This document shows positions 46,951 to 57,199 of a stretch of DNA of 64,000 nucleotides, piece after piece. Under the pieces are notes generated by a model. It was not told the DNA's origin and made no database searches. It saw only the letters and a program-made list of their open reading frames with translations. Source of the stretch: Aotearoamyces nothofagi. Its lineage: Eukaryota > Ascomycota > Leotiomycetes > Leotiales > Tympanidaceae. Position numbers and translations under genes: made by a program. Numbering within the stretch: position 1 is the stretch's first letter; each line of letters begins with the position of its first letter. The stretch covers positions 684,513 to 748,512 of the forward strand of contig JADDTR010000006.1 in the NCBI GenBank assembly GCA_015345905.1, read 5' to 3'.

Positions 46951-49900
46951 CTTGGCGATCGAGACGGGGGTGACGCGCGCGTCTTCGAAACTCCTCCTTT
47001 GCACACGGAGCGACCTCGCAGAGATGATTGAAGAGAGCTCCGTGAATGAGTGTGGGGAAGAGTAGTGCGGAAAATCGCAATTGAGTGTCTTCTCTAGACG
47101 GGCGAATTCGTAGATGTTCTCCTATATCTGGAGGCGTCAACCTCAGATTAGACTCCGGATGACTAAGCAACCGATTTAGCGATCTGGGGATCTTCCAGGC
47201 TGCCATGTGTCACGTGGATGTGCAACATTTTACAAGTAGTAATTCTGGATCACGACTGCGACAGCCAGATAATTCAAAAGAGCGGTAATTGTATTCATTG
47301 CAAGCTAAGTGAGGATTTTTGCACGGCACTGTTGATTATGGGCATTACGGTAGTAGAGGTGTTTTGGTTCCTGGAGCAGGCTGACTTGTGGTGTTGCCAT
47401 ACCATTCCCGTCCGAGATGAGCGTCGAGATTGTTTTGCGGTAGAAATTTAAGGATTAAGGAGACTACCTACTGTATGTACCCTTGGGGGCCATTACTGTA
47501 CTTGCTCCCTGTAAACCGGGTTACCTTGACCCCAGAACAAAAATCTGCTCCCGCCCTCTAAAAGTCACGTAGGTAATACTATACGAGTGCCGGCTTTGAA
47601 AGGATGCTCCAAAGGGCTGCAAACGGCAAAGGAACAACAAGGCAAGGATTTCAAAGAAGCTTATAGGATGATGAACCGCTAGAAGGCGCCCCAGAGAAGT
47701 ACCTTATTATGCCTAAATTAAGACCGAGTCAGCTATGACCCCCTTCCTGAGCCGTGTTGATTCATCTGCCTTGTCAGCGTCCAAGAGAAGGATGTAAGGC
47801 AGAAAGTAAGCTGACCCGTGGCCCACGTCCCTGAATCCTTTATAATTTCCTCGATCGGTGGTTCCGCTGGGATTGCAGGAGGGCTGTTGTAATTGAACAT
47901 ATATATGGATCTGAATGGATGTAGGTATGGAGCTCGGCGCATACAGCGCAGCCGCACTACCGTATTCACTGGTTTGCTGGCACTGGCCTGGCTCATGGTA
48001 GGGACGGCGGACCCCTTACATCTCTCTGCCTGAACCTACCAGTACCAGACTTCCAGTGTCTCGCTACCTTAGAGTGCCTAGGCACACCCACCCAGATCTT
48101 CTAGCGCACCTTCGAGAAATCGACTGGGGTCTCCCACGCTATCATCCCTGGAGGGCTTGCATAGTTCAGGGCTGGCGGCATGTGATAGCAGGAGCTTTGA
48201 CACGCTCCTCTGCGCGACCATGGCCACGTTCTGCAATCAGTGTGTCGATCGGAAAGAGTTCCTGGGAATGCTGGCCGGCTGCCCGAGGCACACCAAGGCA
48301 CACCCTGGCCTGTTCCAGCACGTTGATTGGCGGGCAACTTGCTACGACGGGGCGGTGAGCCTGTCATCGACGGGGTTGCGGGCGCGGTGGGGGTGAGCTG
48401 ATCCACACCGCGACCAGATGCCTGAGGGGAGAGGACTAGCGGTGTCTAGGCCGAATGGATAGTAGCTCCGACGCTTCGGCCAAGGTAAAATTGAATAAGG
48501 TAAGGCTGGCGCCGTATGGCGTTCTTACCCCTGCTTGGCCGTCGACGGAAATTCCAGTGCATGGGCGTTCACAACATCCCAATCCCTTGCTGTCGGGAAT
48601 AATTGCATGAACGGTCAGTTGGGGGTGGTAGTGCACTTTATGTGGGGAGAGGGTAGACGGGTTGATGCATGTTTTCAGTATACTAATTGACGTGCTTGTA
48701 CGAAGAACACTCGCAAAGCACCCAAGGGAGAAGAGAGTATGGAAGGAGTTGATGAGGTGAGGGTGCCGTTTGTAAGTACAGTACTGTATCTACTGTATCT
48801 ACTTGTCGCATCCTAAGCATGGGCAGACAGACATGGAAGATAAATAACATGGTCACATTCATGATTCGTGATTGATTCCCCCATGTGTCGGTCGTACCCG
48901 TATCCGAGCCAATCCCGCAATGCACCTTCGTACACGTCCTCTCCGTACATGCCTCGCTCGCCGCGTTATAACAGTCAGCTTAAGCTTAGTCTTGGGCGTT
49001 CTTACATTCTTCAGAGTCCAGGCACGAATAGCACTATACTGCAAGGTATCTTTTGAGCGAGCTGTGGATAGCGACGGCGGCTGTTAGCTTCTAAATGCCG
49101 CCGACAGGACAGGCCGCTCGCCCTTGAGAATGTTCTTATCCTGCCGGAGTCTGTTTATTCCCAGCTACCGTGGATGCGATGGCATGGGAGGCAGGCCTGG
49201 CAGGCATGGGACAGTGGCTCGATTGTGCCCCGTGGCGCCTGTCTTGGCCGCGTCCCTTGTCCTGGCAGCGGCCCTGTGCCAACTGCCCAGCGCCCAGCGC
49301 CAGTGCCAGTGCCAGTGCCCGCCATACATGATATGATGCAAGCCAGGTTGGTTTGTGTCATATCGACGTCGACCCTCGAGTCCTCGAGTCCTCGCGTCCT
49401 CGCCTCGGCTCCCCATAATTAATGGGCAGACCGGGGGGTCAAGGTTTGGCGAATCAGGTCCCCAGGCCCGCCACCCAGACCCTTGGAGCGGCGCTGGAGT
49501 GCATGTTTCGGGTGCAGGATTGTTCAGAACCAACTTGTTCGGGTCTGCTATCGCTCCAAGTCTCTGCGCGCTGGAAGCAACCGACAGCGCCCGGCAGCCT
49601 GTCCCGGCCCTGCTATTGGGCCGGTCTGAGCATCGCCATCCAAACCGCCCCCCAAGTCCCAACATGTCCGTCCAGCCTTCCAGCTCTGCGCCTGGAATAC
49701 CCGAGTGCTGTACAGTACTTGCTGTGCTAACGAGTAACTGGCCCTGCTCTGCTTTCTTCTGCTCGTCTGTGCCTTCGTCTGTACAGCTATAAACACCCTC
49801 AGCCAGCCCTGTGCCTGCCTCCTCGTCGCCGTGACCGCCCACGGCATCGTTGACCACCACACGAGCAACATCTCCATCTTTTCCGACTTCACTACCGCCA

Positions 49901-50308
49901 TAAGGCGCTCCCTATCACCAAGCGCTGAAGGCAGACGCCCTGGACTAGTCCTGAAGCAATGCTCCGTACTCTGTATTGACAAGCAGACCGTACAACAGCT
50001 GCCACCGTACCACTCCCACTGCATACAGTACTACATACGCTCGCGATTCATAGGCGCAACTCTAGTGCACAAGGCACACTCCAGGCCCTCGAAGCTCAAA
50101 CCGGTGTTCCTCGACGCTCACCAGCAAAAGCCGGGCAATTCCAAGGCACGAGCTTCCATTCGACTGGCATCTGGCGTCTGGGCATCTGGCTCAGCTCACG
50201 CCAAGCTAGGACTTCCGTCTGGTTATCTTGCCGGCCTATGCCTTCGCAATAAGATCGACACGATCCTACCTTCCTCTGTGACATCACACCTGTCGAGATA
50301 GCTTCAAC
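46951..50308. other. Gene-poor intergenic stretch
   Basis: 3.36 kb with no supportable gene. Overlapping frames at 49165-50300 on both strands are shadows of GC-rich sequence. Noted: CAGTAC/CTGTAC-rich repeats at 48775-48805 and around 49707-49719, GCCAGT repeats at 49298-49319, and TCGAGTCCTCGAGTCCTCG repeats near 49375-49400. Confidence 0.55.
49298..49319. repeat. 6-bp repeat GCCAGT
   Basis: Three to four copies of GCCAGT in tandem. Confidence 0.75.
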
Positions 50309-51085
50309 ATGTTCGAGAACTTTGTCTTTGGTGCACAAGCGCGATACGGCGATAGACCCGGGCATCGCGATATCTCGCCGTGCGACACATCTTTTCCGCC
50401 ATCGATGTTACCATCGCCACCTCCGCCGTCGGGTAGCAAGCCTCCTGCACCGTCAGCTTACACAGACGTGCTGTCAAAACTCGAAGGGCAAAGCTTACAA
50501 GTCGACGACCATATCTCTGCGTCATATTTACATAATCTACCCAACTCGCCGACCAACTTCGACGGCGATTTGCCTTTAGAGGTTGATCCAGAGCTCGATC
50601 CTCTAACATACACCCGGTCAGCTCCTTCTGGAACCTACAAATCAACACGACCGGCATCAAACCTCCGCTGTCGACGATTACAACGACAGCTTAATTCACA
50701 ACTTCTCTGTACCAATTCACAGATCAAATCAATCGGCGCTCTTGTTGAGGGTATGGTGTCGGCAGGATATCAATGCAATGTCTCGTCGCGTCCAACTACA
50801 CCCACAGCAGCACCCGAACAGCCAGTATCACCCGTATACCCACCAGCGTCGCCACCGGCCGGCAATGCAGAAGAGCCACGACCCGACCCAGACGTCGACG
50901 AAGGATTCTTCGAGGACGAGAACAACCAGGCAGAATACGAAATGCAGGATCTCTTTACAGAACTCCGAACCGCACAGAGTGCATCCGGGGTCCCCAAATA
51001 CCGAGGCCAGCGATACCGCGGACTCGGCGATGTCTTCGTGAGGCCAAGAATGCGACGGAGGATATCGCGACGTAAACTGGAATAG
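50309..51085 (+). CDS. Conserved-looking protein of unknown function
   Basis: 258 aa, single exon, start at first ATG. The N-terminal third is Pro/Ser-rich (PSPPPPSGSKPPAPSAYTDVL). The centre is basic and helical (RCRRLQRQLNSQLLCTNSQI, then IGALVEGMVSAGYQCNV). A second Pro-rich linker is followed by an acidic block (PDPDVDEGFFEDENNQAEYE) and a strongly basic C-terminus (RPRMRRRISRRKLE) resembling a nuclear localisation signal. I do not recognise the family. Segmental composition and the long intact frame argue it is real. Confidence 0.68.
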   Translation: MFENFVFGAQARYGDRPGHRDISPCDTSFPPSMLPSPPPPSGSKPPAPSAYTDVLSKLEGQSLQVDDHISASYLHNLPNSPTNFDGDLPLEVDPELDPLTYTRSAPSGTYKSTRPASNLRCRRLQRQLNSQLLCTNSQIKSIGALVEGMVSAGYQCNVSSRPTTPTAAPEQPVSPVYPPASPPAGNAEEPRPDPDVDEGFFEDENNQAEYEMQDLFTELRTAQSASGVPKYRGQRYRGLGDVFVRPRMRRRISRRKLE

Positions 51086-52613
51086 CTTTTCTGTACAACA
51101 TAGTTTCTGCACAACCCGGATGAGGGAATATATATCTATATTTTTTTCTTTCAAGGAGGCGTTCGGATTCACACCCCCCCAATGTACACCAACGGGTTTT
51201 AGGATTTGGGGTTTGATGAAAGGGATCGGATGGGATCAGGTATGGATGTAACAGCCTGGGTGATCCTCTGAGCGGGGACGGAGGTATCAAAAAAAATTGC
51301 ATACGGAGCGTCGTTGAACGCGCTCTCGTGCTGGGTCGATGGTGTGTTTGTCTGGGATAGCTATCCGCGCAGCTCAATGGGCTTGCTATGACGGGAAAAG
51401 GATCTTGTTATATATAATTATATGTAGCGGCATATTGCACCTAATATCTTCCTCGACTGTGGCTTTGGGCGTGGGTTATCTTGCTCTATCTTTGTATGCT
51501 GTGTGTCAGTAAAAGGCATTGCTTGTGTACATGTACTTATCCTGTCTGATCTTTCTCTCTCTCTTCCTCTCCCATCCATCTGATGTAGTTAATCAAGCAA
51601 TCAATATCCTACCTATCTCCACCCCCTCCCCTATTTCTCATGACCTCCCCCCTTCCTATCTCCACATTCCTAGCCCCTGAATCCCCTCCATAAGACATTA
51701 CTAAACCATGAAAACCCGCCTCTCTCGCTCGGAGAAGACGACGCCGACATCAATCCATCCATCCATCCCATCCCATCCCATCAGCATCCCCATCTTCAAT
51801 GCATCAAGAATCCCCCACGCGATCCCTCGACATCTCCTCTCCGTCCCGCACCAGCATCCTCTTCTCGGGAGAACGAAGCAGCCGAGGACCATAAGCCAGA
51901 CTCGACATCTCCGAGCTCGAGACTCGGGGATTCTTTAGCAGTGCTGGACGTGGTCGGGGCGAAGCGCAACAGAGACACCCCCCAGACGGGCGAGCCATGC
52001 AGAGAACACCGCAGACAGGAGAGCGAGCGAGCGAGCGAGCGAGGTCGGAGATTGGGGAAAGCGGGGCTTTGGTGATGGGGCGTGCTTGGAGCAGAGCAGA
52101 GCAGATAGGTTGTAGGAGATGGGATCAGGGTCTAAGGATATGAGAAACTGATGGGGATGCTTCTTTGGAAATGTCCTATACCCAAGACACGGAGAGGATG
52201 GATCCAACAAGAGGCGAGACGGGCTGGGAGCTGAGACCGGACAGGAGAAGAGGTTTCTCGGCGACGACAGGTACAGGTGGAAGAAGGGAAACTGGGATGC
52301 TACTTTCTCGAACACTACATTTCACCGTTCGTCACGCAGACAAACTCACCTCCGCAGCCTCCCGTCTCGGTCACCAGTGGATACAGATCAAGCACGCGGC
52401 CTAGCAAGAGAAGACGCAAGACGAACGAGTCTCAATATTCGAATTGGGCAATCGCGCGCTACGGAAAACAGTATGCACTTGTGCATCTTGAAGCATACCT
52501 ACACAATAAAACGCCGTCCATGCAATCCCCACCAACTTCCATGCTTTGCCCGCTGCATCCCAAAACACCAATCCATGCCATCGTTATACATTCTGCCGCG
52601 TACTGAGATATAA
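51086..52613. other. Intergenic region
   Basis: 1.5 kb between a + strand gene and the 3' end of DSN1. Contains ATCC/CCATC repeats (51753-51783) and a GAGC tetramer array (52020-52043). A 126-codon minus-strand frame at 51935-52315 is Ser/Pro/Leu-rich low complexity and I do not support it as a gene. Confidence 0.55.
52020..52043. repeat. GAGC tetranucleotide repeat
   Basis: Six uninterrupted GAGC units. Confidence 0.9.
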
Positions 52614-54154
52614 TTATCTGGAGCTCCCTGAGGGTATTATCCTGCTCAGTGATCTCAGGACTTCTTGGATAGGTAGATCCCTCGTCCCGACTGCCTCCTT
52701 CTCTTCCTTCTCTCGTTCTTCTAATCGTACAGCACTCAATGCCAAGACTTTACTTGCAACGCCTTCCATCGTCTGCTGCGCTTGCTCGAGCTTGTGGACC
52801 CCGTCCGCAAATTGGTCCACTTGAAACTCTAATCCATCTTGCACCTTTTTGACCCTTGCTGTAGTCTGTGAGATAAGATCTTTGCTGGATGATGCGTTTA
52901 AGAAGGCGAGAATTGATGCGCCTTCAGGATCAAGTAGAGTTGAGTCTATGGATGATGGATTTGGTGCCTCTCCTGCAGTATCGACAGGAGGCGGTAATAC
53001 GGGCGGTTGATGCATTAAGGACGTCCATTGCACTTTTTCTGCTTGTAATCTAGATATAATCAGTATAGAGTTCTAAGATCGTAATTTCGACATACCTTTG
53101 GATCCTTTCTTCAAGTTCTTGAATCTTCTCTGCATTCTGTATATTCAGAGGATTTGGTTTCTTGACTATTACAGTTCGTCTAGTATCCTCTCGATTGAAC
53201 CAATCCGACATTTCCGATCGATGCGAGAAATCCTTCAGTATTGATTCTTGGATTGCACGAGCTAAAAAATGTTAGTTGAATCTCATAATAACCTTCGCAT
53301 TGCTTACCAGCAAGTATTGCTGCGCTGTCAACAATATTATGAGACGGTCTTTCGCCCAATGCCCGCTCTCCGCACCAAGTCAAGAGCTGCTTCATCCTCC
53401 TTGGTTCACTAAGACCTTCAGCCTCGATATGCTTATAAAACTGCGATATCTCGACCTGATGATGCGGAGTCGCACTATGCCCATTGTCAATCAGAGAACT
53501 CGCCCTTCTGCCTCTCAACCCCAGACTACTCCTCCTTCCACCCCCCGTTTTCCTTCGAAGTTCCTTGTTGCGATTAATTACAGGCGTATCACTAAATGGT
53601 AATGCAATTTTCGTAGATTCTTTGCTCGTCCCCATAACTGTCGCTGGACCATCCGTAGACACGTCAACAAGATCTATGCCATCAACTTCAATCTCTTCCT
53701 GCCTGCTCGGTTCTCCATTTCGTTTCTTTTCTAACGAAGTGCGCGTACTTTTCCTTGCGCCTCTTTTCGGTGCCGGATCTGATTCCTGCTTTGGAGTAGA
53801 AAAACTCATCTTCCGCCTCGCAGGCTTCTTCGCTTCGGTCCGAGGCTCATCATCATGAGCCTTTTGTTTACTCCTGGCCGGTACGGGTGCAGGTGCAGGC
53901 GTAGGCTCGACGGCTGCTGGTGCTGTCTTTGTTCGTTTTGAGCCCCGCGTAAACTTAAAATCTCCATCTTCTTCATCGTATGCTACAAAGAATGTCAGCT
54001 CGTAACTCCATGCGCATCGTGCTGTTGATGGCAAAATCGCATGGCGCGAGTCCTTCCAATACTGACCAGCAAGCCGTTTGCTCCTTCGCCGCTGAGGCTG
54101 TGGGTTCATACTCAGCGTTTCTAAAGGATTTCGTGTTCGAATGAGTGTAGTCAT
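52614..54154 (-). CDS. DSN1: Kinetochore protein Dsn1/Mis13 (Mis12-Mtw1 complex)
   Basis: Structural subunit of the MIND/Mis12 complex that links centromeric chromatin to the Ndc80 complex. Exons 54154-54067, 53982-53308, 53261-53096 and 53049-52614 give 454 aa. The N-terminus is basic (RRRSKRLA) and acidic-basic disordered ([27 protein letters not shown]). The conserved core has [39 protein letters not shown] and [10 protein letters not shown], hallmarks of the Mis13/Dsn1 family. The C-terminal part is a coiled coil ([20 protein letters not shown]). Introns are 46, 46 and 84 nt. An ACGCGT site sits about 310 bp upstream of the start. Confidence 0.9.
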
Positions 54155-54505
54155 TGATCAAGACTTTGAGGTGTACATATGTAAAATTGTTTGCTATTTG
54201 GTGGTTTGGACGGCGCCAGCGGAGATGGTGTCGCGTCGAAATCGCAAAAAGCCCAGGGAAGATCAATTACGCCGGTGATGGATTTGCATGGATGCCAATT
54301 GCCGTAAGGTACTTGTACACTGCGATATAGATAGTGCTACTGGGTTCGCGGACGAGGTTATTGAGGTTGACGATAGCCAAATCGTTGTGTTTACTCCTCA
54401 GTCACCTCGGAAATCACGCTAGTGTTAGCGCAAGCTTGGGCCATCTAAACGCGACCTCAGCACGCGTATAACAATGCATATACCTAAGGTAGGTACCACG
54501 CTGTA
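54155..54505. promoter_or_regulatory. DSN1 upstream region with MCB site
   Basis: 350 bp between the DSN1 start and the transposon. ACGCGT at 54462-54467, with AACGCGA at 54449-54455 nearby, matches the MluI cell-cycle box bound by Mbp1-type factors. The motif TACCTAAGGTAGGTAC at 54481-54496 is repeated near the end of the window. Function is inferred. Confidence 0.55.
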
Positions 54506-54534
54506 CAAATTGGGTACAGGAAGTGTTCGTCGCT
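54506..54534 (+). repeat. Left terminal inverted repeat of Tc1 element
   Basis: 29 bp starting CAAATTGGGTAC directly after a TA dinucleotide. Confidence 0.9.
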
Positions 54535-54633
54535 TCCGAACAGCAACCCCCCAACTTTAAAATGGAATAACTCAACAACGCTATTATATAAATGAATGAA
54601 ATAAGATATAGATGATTGATAGACTGTTTAAGT

Positions 54634-55707
54634 TTAATATTTAATAGACCCGCCTTTTGCCTTAATGCATAGAGCAATTCTTTTATATATACTCTGAGAC
54701 AACTTTTCCAATGCTTCCCCTTTAATCTTTGACCACTCATCTCTCAATGCCTCCTCCATTTGAGCAATATTCCTGATCCTATGTCTTCGCCCTACTACTG
54801 AATTCTTGGCCTGCTTCCAAAGATTCTCAATAGGAGCCAAATCTGGAGACTGAGCAGGCCATTCAAGAAGGTGAACCTTTTGAGACTTCTTATACTCAGT
54901 TGGGATTTTTGCAAAGTGATACTTTGCTCCATCTTCTTGTAAGTAGACAGGTGACTTTGGCCGTCCAAACTTTCTTTGTATCTTCTTATAGAAGGGAATA
55001 AAGAATGGTTTAAGTACCTCTTCAGTATAGCAAGTTTGGTTCATTCTAGCCCCCTTTTCCAAAATCACCAATGGACCCAATTCTGCTCCCATGAAGCAAC
55101 CCCAGACTGATACTGAAGTTCTACCACTCTTGAAAGTCGGCTTCAAGTTCTTCTCAAGATATTCCTCTCCTGGTGCTCTTGTAATATAATAATTGTGTCC
55201 ATTATATCCAATCTCAAATGTAGATTCATCTGACCAATAAACTTTCATCCAATCAAGTGATAAATCACTAGAGACAGCTTTATACCACTTCAGTCGCTGC
55301 AACTTATATCTTGGTTTGAGGAATGGCTTGCATCTTGGCTTGCATCTTACTTTTCCATTGCATTTTAACACTTTTCTTACAGTGTTCCGATGGAGCTGAT
55401 TTCCAGATTTGCTTGGTGTTGCTAATACAGCTAATGGAGCGCGAGTTTCATTCCAAGCTGCTCTTATCAATCGGCGTTCCCCTTTAGGAGTGACTTTCTT
55501 AGGAGCACTATATCTTGGAGCGTTGTAAAACCGTGTTTCACCGGTCTTTTGCTTTATGCGCTAGATGATAGAGCTGATTGTTGATCTAGGAACATGAACC
55601 AAGCCTTCAATCTCCTTCGGCCCCTTTCTATCTCTATAGTGAGCCCAAATTTGTGCTCTTACTACTGGTGTAGTTTCACGACGAGTAGTCTTTGGTTTAG
55701 AAGGCAT
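54634..55707 (-). pseudogene. Tc1-type DDE transposase, one premature stop
   Basis: Cut-and-paste transposase of 358 codons. An N-terminal HTH (VVRAQIWAHYRDRKGPKEIEG...VPRSTISSII) is followed by an in-frame TAG at 55561-55563 (codon 49), and the frame then continues intact (RIKQKTGETRFYNAPRYSAPKK). The catalytic domain has VYWSDEST (first D), VYLQEDGAKYH (second D) and SPDLAPIENLWKQAK with the final E, so the DDE triad is present. The stop is best explained as CAG to TAG. The start at 55707 is the first ATG inside the element. Apart from the single stop there is no frameshift, so damage is recent or minimal. Confidence 0.9.
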
Positions 55708-55796
55708 TTGGTGGTGTGGTAATACATTTTCATTTGGATATACAGCTATATACTGTATAGTAGACCGCCATTTCTTATCACTCGTATCATGATCCC

Positions 55797-55825
55797 AGCG
55801 ACGATCACTTCCGGTACCCAATTTG
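55797..55825 (-). repeat. Right terminal inverted repeat of Tc1 element
   Basis: 29 bp; reverse complement begins CAAATTGGGTAC. Followed by TA and the flanking sequence. Confidence 0.9.
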
Positions 55826-55827
55826 TA

Positions 55828-56760
55828 CTTATATACCTCTGAACTCACCTTTAGATCTGTAGGTCGATGGGTAGAATGTTTCCTACTAAAAGGCATAATT
55901 CTTGCTGTTAAGTATTATCTACTCATCCCTCCGACCACTTCTTTTACAACTGCAAGATATAGTCTAGTCTCATCCTTTGCAATTCCATCTTCATTCGCTT
56001 GATCTTTAAACAAACGTAGGAACAACTTCTATACTGCTTCCTACTGATCCCTCTTCAAGGCCGGAATATTGCAGATAGGTATATTTGTTACCCTCTCCCA
56101 TGCCTCCTTAGCGCCGTTAGAATTATAATCCCTTCTTAAAGAAGCTTCCAATGAAGATCTCATCTGGTGATCAGATTTAAAATCATTTCTTGACCCCATA
56201 AGACGCCTATCAAGTGTATCACTCATCACTGCACTGCAGACTAACTCTTTTGCCAAGCTGGGAGCTACACCAAGGCATTTACTAATCCGACCATAGATAT
56301 CCAGCTCTGCTTGTGGTGACAGTTTGTCTCTGTCTATGAGCTCCTCGATATGGAACTGTCTCGTCAGAATTTCCTTCTCTGCCTCGTCCTTAATTCGTCT
56401 TTTTTTTCTTTCTGACGTTGTAGAGGCTTCTTAGTTTCTCCTACTGCTGCAAAAATAGCACCGAATCCAAATTCATCTAGTACCAACTCCTCGGCTGTCT
56501 TTGGAAGTTCCTTTACATTCCTCCTTAGACTCTTCTTCTGCAGGCGTCAGCCAGAATTTACCGGCCTTTAGTTTTGGTGGCATATCTTGGGTAATGTATT
56601 GTGCATCAAAAACAGCATTTGAAGTCTCAAAGACGATCGCCAGATCTTGGATATCATGTGGTGCCAATAGAATGAGCATGTATAGTCTCAGATGTACTTG
56701 CTAGACTCGCGGGCGCTTTGAAGCTGGTATGGTATGATGACGGCGTTAGCGGAAAGACTG
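55828..56760 (-). pseudogene. Decayed gene of unknown family, interrupted by stops and frameshifts
   Basis: A minus-strand coding remnant can be followed from about 56760 to the transposon edge. It reads protein-like text such as KLKAGKFWLTPAEEESKEE, ILTRQFHIEELIDRDKLSPQ, ASLRRDYNSNGAKEAWERV and LFLRLFKDQANEDGIAKDET. It is broken by TAG at 56701-56703, TAG at 56041-56043, TAG at 56029-56031 and TAA at 55915-55917, and by at least two frameshifts (near 56517 and in the A/T homopolymer near 56400-56408). All four stops sit where CAG or CAA would restore the frame. The frame ends in a GTGAGT donor-like site close to the Tc1 insertion. I do not recognise the family; it could be a host gene or part of a larger mobile element. 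Confidence 0.65.
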
Positions 56761-57199
56761 GGTATAGCTAACTCTAGGAGGTGGATTCCAGTTGATATCT
56801 CCGAAGACAATAGGGGACATTTAGGAATCGTTAGTCCACGCCATTGCGTCTAATGTATTCAGACCACTTGCCCTGGCATCTTTAAAGACTTGTAGATAAG
56901 AAGTGTTGCTGTCTGTCAGAGTTCTATTGACCAAAGTTATATTTATATACTAAAAATCCTATAGCAAATCGATATCTGTCATACACTGATCATTCACATC
57001 GTTCTAGGGAAAGGGGAAAAGGTTTGGGATGCGCGAATGATTGATAGAGAAGTGACTCAGTGAGTTACTAGTTCGCAGTAAACCAACACGAACCCTACAG
57101 CCTATATACTCACAACGCCATATCAAAAGTTCCTCCACCATGACAAAACGCCTTGGCTACAATGCAAACACGAATGCCTTCCGTATACTCGTCACGTCA
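56761..57199. other. Intergenic region
   Basis: 440 bp between the decayed gene and the 3' end of the Mbp1-type gene. Nothing recognised. Confidence 0.55.

Larger units (their letters stand above)
54506..55825. mobile_element. Tc1/mariner element, 1,320 bp, with TIRs and TA target duplication
   Basis: Terminal inverted repeats of 29 bp, CAAATTGGGTAC-N-GGAAGTG-N-TCGTCGCT, lie at 54506-54534 and 55797-55825 with two mismatches. Each end is flanked by TA (54504-54505 and 55826-55827), the Tc1/mariner target-site duplication. Size, TIRs and the DDE transposase inside fit a Tc1-type element. Both ends are intact but the transposase frame carries a stop, so it is probably non-autonomous now. Confidence 0.93.

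Noticed and set aside
51935-52315. 126-codon minus-strand frame
   Set aside because: Ser/Pro/Leu-rich low complexity, no domain, in repeat-containing intergenic DNA.
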